A DNA stretch of 17,119 bases from DATEHQ01 sp035279525 (GTDB taxonomy: Bacteria > Chloroflexota > Dormibacteria > Dormibacterales > Dormibacteraceae), in NCBI GenBank assembly GCA_035279525.1, contig DATEHQ010000006.1, forward strand, positions 1 to 17,119, written 5' to 3'. The first letter of the stretch is position 1, and each line of letters opens with the position of its first letter. The notes beneath the pieces were generated by a model, which was not told the DNA's origin, did no database searches, and worked only from the letters and a program-made list of their open reading frames with translations. Shown one piece after another: positions 14,001-17,119 of this stretch. A program made the position numbers and the translations under genes.

Positions 14001-15335
14001 CTACCCCGGGCTTGCCTTGAACCGAGCTCGTGCCCGGCGTTCGCCCGAGGCGGTCTCCAGGAGCAGCTCCCCGAGCCGTGCCGCGATCTTGCTCCGGTTG
14101 AAGTGCTCGACCGCGAACGCGCGTCCGTTCGCGCCCATCCGCCGCGCGGCCGCCGGATCCGCGGCCAGGGACTCCACGGCGTCGCGCAGCGCCTCGGCAT
14201 CGCCCGGCTCCGTCACGACTCCGCACCCCGTCTCCCGGACCAGGTCGGCAGCCTGCCCCCACATCGAGGCCACGATCGGCTGGCCCACGGCCATCGATTC
14301 ATACATCTTCGAAGGCAGGGCCGACTTGAACACCTCCAGCCCTTTGAGCGGGATGACAGCGGCATATGCGAGGTTGAGCAGCTCGGGCATCGACGACCTC
14401 GGTTGTGGAGCCAGGAAGCGCACGTTGTGGATCCCGTCCGTCTCGACCTTGTGCACCAGTGCCGCCTTGTCCGCGCCGTCGCCGGCGAGGACGTACAGGA
14501 TCTCCTGGTTCGTGGTGAGCCTCGCGGCTTCGAGGATGACGTCCAGTCCCTGCGACAGGCCATGCGTTCCCGCGTACATGAAGACCTTGCGGCCTTCGAT
14601 CCCGATGCGAGCGCCAAGCGTGGGGTCGGGAGGCTCAGGATGGAACAGCTCGACGTCGACGCCGTTGGTGAGGTGGAACAGCTTGTGGCGCGCGATGCCG
14701 CGGGCGGCGAGCTCGTCGCGGATGCCGGTGGTGGGCACCGTGATACGCGCCGCGTGGCGGTAGATGAAGCGCTCGAGCGCCTCGGCGAGCCGGACCGCGA
14801 GAGGGTTGGTGAGCATGCCGAGCTCGACGGCCGACTTGGGCCAGATGTCACTCACGTTGAAGATGTACGGCGCTCGCTTGAGCTTCGACAGCACGAATGC
14901 GGCGAGGCCGATCGGGAGCGGGGGAGACTGCACGAAGATGACGTCGGTGCGTCCAAGCGCGCGCAACGCGGTGAGACTCGAGGCCACGAACGAGAAGTGA
15001 TTGACCAGTCGCCTGAAGACGCCGGCATTCGGAGTCGCGAACACCCACCGGCGAAGCACGCGCACGCCATCCATGTCCTCCTCCATCGCGAAGCGGTGGC
15101 GGTAGCCTTCGCGGACCTCACCGGTCGGGTAGTTGGGGAATGCGGTCAGGACGGTCACGTCATCGCCGGCTTCCGTCAGCCTCTTCGCCAGCTCGAACAT
15201 GCGGGTCTGCGGAGCGCCCACCTCTGGAGGAAAGTAGTGGGTCAGGAACGCGACGTGGAGCGTTCGGCCGTCGCGGGCCAGTTCGGGCGCCGGGCGGGCC
15301 GTTGATAGACTCGGCCGACTGGATGCCCGGCCCAT
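14001..15335 (-). CDS. GT4-family glycosyltransferase (WbuB-like)
   Basis: A 444-residue GT-B fold glycosyltransferase, probably cytoplasmic and membrane-associated, adding a sugar to the lipid-linked repeat unit. The N-terminal domain begins at about residue 26 with LHVAFLTHYFPPEVGAPQTRM, followed by VLTAFPNYPTGEV (62-74) and FNVSDIWPKSAVELG (159-173). The C-terminal Rossmann domain has FMYAGTHGLSQGLDVILEA (252-270), LAGDGADK and the donor-site segment IPLKGLEVFKSALPSKMYE (328-346) with Glu346. WbuB relatives transfer FucNAc or similar amino sugars; the donor here is unknown. The ATG at 15335 is the only good start after 15398. It overlaps the ATG of the divergent epimerase within a single CATG. 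The first 25 residues are extra compared with usual family members. Confidence 0.87.
   Translation of the reverse strand: MGRASSRPSLSTARPAPELARDGRTLHVAFLTHYFPPEVGAPQTRMFELAKRLTEAGDDVTVLTAFPNYPTGEVREGYRHRFAMEEDMDGVRVLRRWVFATPNAGVFRRLVNHFSFVASSLTALRALGRTDVIFVQSPPLPIGLAAFVLSKLKRAPYIFNVSDIWPKSAVELGMLTNPLAVRLAEALERFIYRHAARITVPTTGIRDELAARGIARHKLFHLTNGVDVELFHPEPPDPTLGARIGIEGRKVFMYAGTHGLSQGLDVILEAARLTTNQEILYVLAGDGADKAALVHKVETDGIHNVRFLAPQPRSSMPELLNLAYAAVIPLKGLEVFKSALPSKMYESMAVGQPIVASMWGQAADLVRETGCGVVTEPGDAEALRDAVESLAADPAAARRMGANGRAFAVEHFNRSKIAARLGELLLETASGERRARARFKASPG
15306..15311 (+). promoter_or_regulatory. Candidate extended -10 element for the epimerase gene
   Basis: TGATAGACTCGG spans 15303-15314, an extended -10 form (TG-n-TAGACT). 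It lies inside the first codons of the divergent GT4 gene and 22 nt before the ATG at 15334. TAGACTCGG is shared exactly with the site at 4184. A weak TTCGGG 18 nt upstream is the only -35 candidate. Confidence 0.35.
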
Positions 15336-16404
15336 GAGGGTGCTCACGGTCGTGGGTGCCCGCCCCCAGTTCATCAAAGCGGCGCCGATCTCGCGCATTC
15401 TTCGTGAGAGAAACGACGAGTTCCTCGTGCATACCGGCCAGCACTACGACGAGGCCATGTCCGATCTCTTCTTCCGCCAGCTCGGCATCCCCGCCCCGAA
15501 CGTCAACCTGGAGGTGGGCTCGGGACCGCACGGAGCGCAGACGGGGGCCATGCTGCCCGGCATCGAGTCGGTGGCCCTGGACTACCGCCCCGACTGGGTG
15601 CTCGTCTACGGCGACACGAACTCCACGCTTGCGGGAGCGCTGGTGGCGGCAAAGCTTCACATACCCGTCGCGCACGTCGAGGCCGGGCTGCGCAGCTACG
15701 ACAGGCGCATGCCCGAGGAGATCAATCGCGTGGTCGCGGACCACCTGAGCAGCCTGCTGCTCTGTCCGACCCAGGTCTCGGTGGCCAACCTCGCCCGTGA
15801 GGGCATCGCCGGCGGGGTCCGCATGGTGGGGGATGTCATGTTCGACGCCTTCGAGCAGAATCTCGAGATCGCGCGGCGGGGCACACGGATCCTCGAGGAC
15901 CTACAGATCCACGCAGGCGGATATCAGCTCCTGACCGTGCACAGGGCCGAGAACGTCGACCACCCCGAGCCGCTGCAGGCGATCCTGCGCGGTCTCGAGC
16001 GGTCGGGCAAGCGCTGTGTGTTTCCTGTGCACCCTCGCACACGCGCCGCGATGCGGGAGGCCGCCATCAAGCCCGGGCCGAGCGTGCTGCTCGTCGACCC
16101 GGTGGGCTACCTCGAGATGCTCGTGCTGGAGGAGAACGCGGAGGCCATCGTCACGGATTCGGGTGGCGTGCAGAAGGAGGCTTACTTCGCCGGGCGGCCG
16201 TGCGTCACGCTCCGCACCACCACGGAATGGCCCGAGACCGTCGAGGCCGGATGGAACGTTCTCGTGGGCACGGACCCGGAACGGATAGCGCAAGCCATGC
16301 GCGGGTTCAGGCCCGACGGCCCCCGCCCGTCGCTGTTTGGAGACGGGCACGCGGCGCGCCGCGTCGTCGACGCGCTTTCTGGCGGCCCGACGCCAACCCA
16401 ATAA
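15334..16404 (+). CDS. Non-hydrolysing UDP-sugar 2-epimerase (WbpI-like; WecB family)
   Basis: A 356-residue GT-B-fold epimerase inverting C2 of a UDP-2-acetamido sugar. Family residues are intact: VVGARPQFIKAAP (Arg10, Lys15), HTGQHYD (33-39), VYGDTNST (Asp94), HVEAGLRSYDRRMPEE (Glu116, Glu128), TVHRAEN (His203). The C-terminal part reads DPVGYLEM (255-262), TDSGGVQKEA (274-283) and RTTTEWPETVEAGWNVLVG (294-312). From recall, GVQKEA followed by TEW resembles WbpI-type enzymes acting on UDP-2,3-diacetamido-glucuronate more than classical WecB (GIQEEA, TERPE). With the WbpD- and WbpE-like genes nearby, UDP-GlcNAc(3NAc)A to UDP-ManNAc(3NAc)A is the favoured reaction, and UDP-GlcNAc to UDP-ManNAc the alternative. 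The start overlaps the divergent GT4 start. Confidence 0.87.
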   Translation: MRVLTVVGARPQFIKAAPISRILRERNDEFLVHTGQHYDEAMSDLFFRQLGIPAPNVNLEVGSGPHGAQTGAMLPGIESVALDYRPDWVLVYGDTNSTLAGALVAAKLHIPVAHVEAGLRSYDRRMPEEINRVVADHLSSLLLCPTQVSVANLAREGIAGGVRMVGDVMFDAFEQNLEIARRGTRILEDLQIHAGGYQLLTVHRAENVDHPEPLQAILRGLERSGKRCVFPVHPRTRAAMREAAIKPGPSVLLVDPVGYLEMLVLEENAEAIVTDSGGVQKEAYFAGRPCVTLRTTTEWPETVEAGWNVLVGTDPERIAQAMRGFRPDGPRPSLFGDGHAARRVVDALSGGPTPTQ

Positions 16405-16407
16405 CAT
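16402..16407 (+). promoter_or_regulatory. Candidate -10 element before the second aminotransferase
   Basis: TAACAT overlaps the stop codon of the epimerase gene and lies 10 nt before the TTG at 16418. The arrangement resembles that at 8411-8426. It may give the aminotransferase its own short-leader transcript in addition to read-through. No -35 box is evident. Confidence 0.22.
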
Positions 16408-16417
16408 GGAAACCTGA

Positions 16418-17119
16418 TTGGACACCCTGAAGATGATCCCGGTCGCGTCGCCGCAGATCGGGGACGAGGAAAAGAGCGCTGTGATGGACGTGCTGGGCAG
16501 CGGCCAGCTCGCGCAGGGCCCTGTCGTGGCCGCTTTCGAGCGCGAGTTCGCCCAATGGTGCGGGGCGAAGCACGCCGTCGCCGTCAACTCGGGCACCGCG
16601 GCGCTGCACCTGCTGATGCTGGCCCACGGAGTGAAGGCGGGCGACGAGGTCATAACGAGCCCGTTCACTTTCGTGGCCTCGGCCAACGCCGCGCTCTTCG
16701 TGGGCGCGCGCCCCGTCTTCGTCGACATCGAGGCGCGCAACTTCTGCCTCGACCCGGAGAAGGTCGAGGCGGCCATCACGCCGCGCACCAGGGCGATCAT
16801 GCCGGTCGACCTGTACGGCCACCCGGCCCAGATCCCCGAGCTGTGTGCGATCGCGGATCGCAACGGGCTGACGCTGATCGAGGACGCGTGCCAGGCTCAC
16901 GGCGCCGCCATCGGCGACCGCAGGTGCGGGGCGCTGGGCGTGAGCGCCTCCTTCTCCTTCTATCCGACCAAGAACATGACGACCGCCGAGGGCGGGATGA
17001 TCACCACCGACGATGCGGCGGTGGCCGGCCGCGTCGGCGAGCTGCGGCAGCATGGGGCCGCACACCGCTACCAGCACGAGATGCTGGGCTACAACTTCCG
17101 CATGACCGAGATCTCCGCC
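16418..17119 (+). CDS. DegT/DnrJ/EryC1/StrS aminotransferase (WbpE-like, sugar C3 type), 3' end cut by window
   Basis: At least 234 residues, still open at the right edge; the family is usually 360-400 residues, so roughly the last third is missing. The start MIPVASPQIGDEE with LGSGQLAQGPVVAAFEREF is typical of WbpE/DegT-type 3-aminotransferases. Also intact are NSGTAALHLLML, SPFTFVASANAAL, LIEDACQAHGA (PLP-ring Asp) and SFYPTKNMTTAEGGM, whose Lys (residue 180 counted from the ATG at 16433) forms the Schiff base. TTG at 16418 has GGAA 6 nt upstream; the ATG at 16433 is an equally good alternative and would drop five residues. It follows the epimerase by 13 bp. Probable role: amination of a 3-keto UDP-GlcNAcA-type intermediate before WbpD-like acetylation. 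Confidence 0.87.
   Translation, partial: MDTLKMIPVASPQIGDEEKSAVMDVLGSGQLAQGPVVAAFEREFAQWCGAKHAVAVNSGTAALHLLMLAHGVKAGDEVITSPFTFVASANAALFVGARPVFVDIEARNFCLDPEKVEAAITPRTRAIMPVDLYGHPAQIPELCAIADRNGLTLIEDACQAHGAAIGDRRCGALGVSASFSFYPTKNMTTAEGGMITTDDAAVAGRVGELRQHGAAHRYQHEMLGYNFRMTEISA

Overview
This is a high-GC window (about two-thirds G+C by eye) with many GTG and TTG starts. It carries a surface-polysaccharide (O-antigen or capsule-type) biosynthesis locus. The style fits a soil-type Chloroflexota/Dormibacterota-like or Actinomycetota-like bacterium, but there is no rRNA or taxonomic marker here, so the lineage is only a guess.

Layout, left to right. Positions 1-173 hold tandem GC-rich hairpins. 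Next come three minus-strand genes: a nucleotide-sugar dehydrogenase and two tandem paralogous O-antigen ligase/polymerase-like membrane proteins. A Wzx-like flippase diverges from them on the plus strand. A lone AbiEi-like/DUF559 nuclease-fold gene follows, with a palindromic repeat array on each side. Then a large polyprenyl-phosphate sugar phosphotransferase (minus) diverges from a WbpM/CapD-type UDP-HexNAc 4,6-dehydratase (plus). After another array comes a tightly overlapping plus-strand trio: WbpD-like N-acetyltransferase, SAM methyltransferase and ArnB/PseC-like aminotransferase. It converges on a short PglC-like phosphoglycosyl transferase (minus). After a further array, a WbuB-like glycosyltransferase (minus) diverges from a WbpI/WecB-like UDP-sugar 2-epimerase (plus). 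A WbpE-like aminotransferase follows and runs off the right edge.

How the genes work together (inference from families): the dehydratase and ArnB-like aminotransferase can make a UDP-4-amino-4,6-dideoxy sugar. The dehydrogenase, WbpE-like aminotransferase, WbpD-like acetyltransferase and WbpI-like epimerase match four of five steps to UDP-ManNAc(3NAc)A-type sugars; the WbpB oxidoreductase is not in view. Two phosphoglycosyl transferases could each start a lipid-linked glycan. The GT4 enzyme extends it, the flippase exports it, and the two ligase/polymerase paralogs polymerise it or attach it.

The most unusual structure is a family of short near-palindromes (core GGATAGTCCGGCCTNTCC). They form four small arrays, each with a 41-42 bp period. 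They lie only in the long gaps between gene modules, and each array has the same orientation relative to a gene ending 13-36 bp away. I do not recognise this family.
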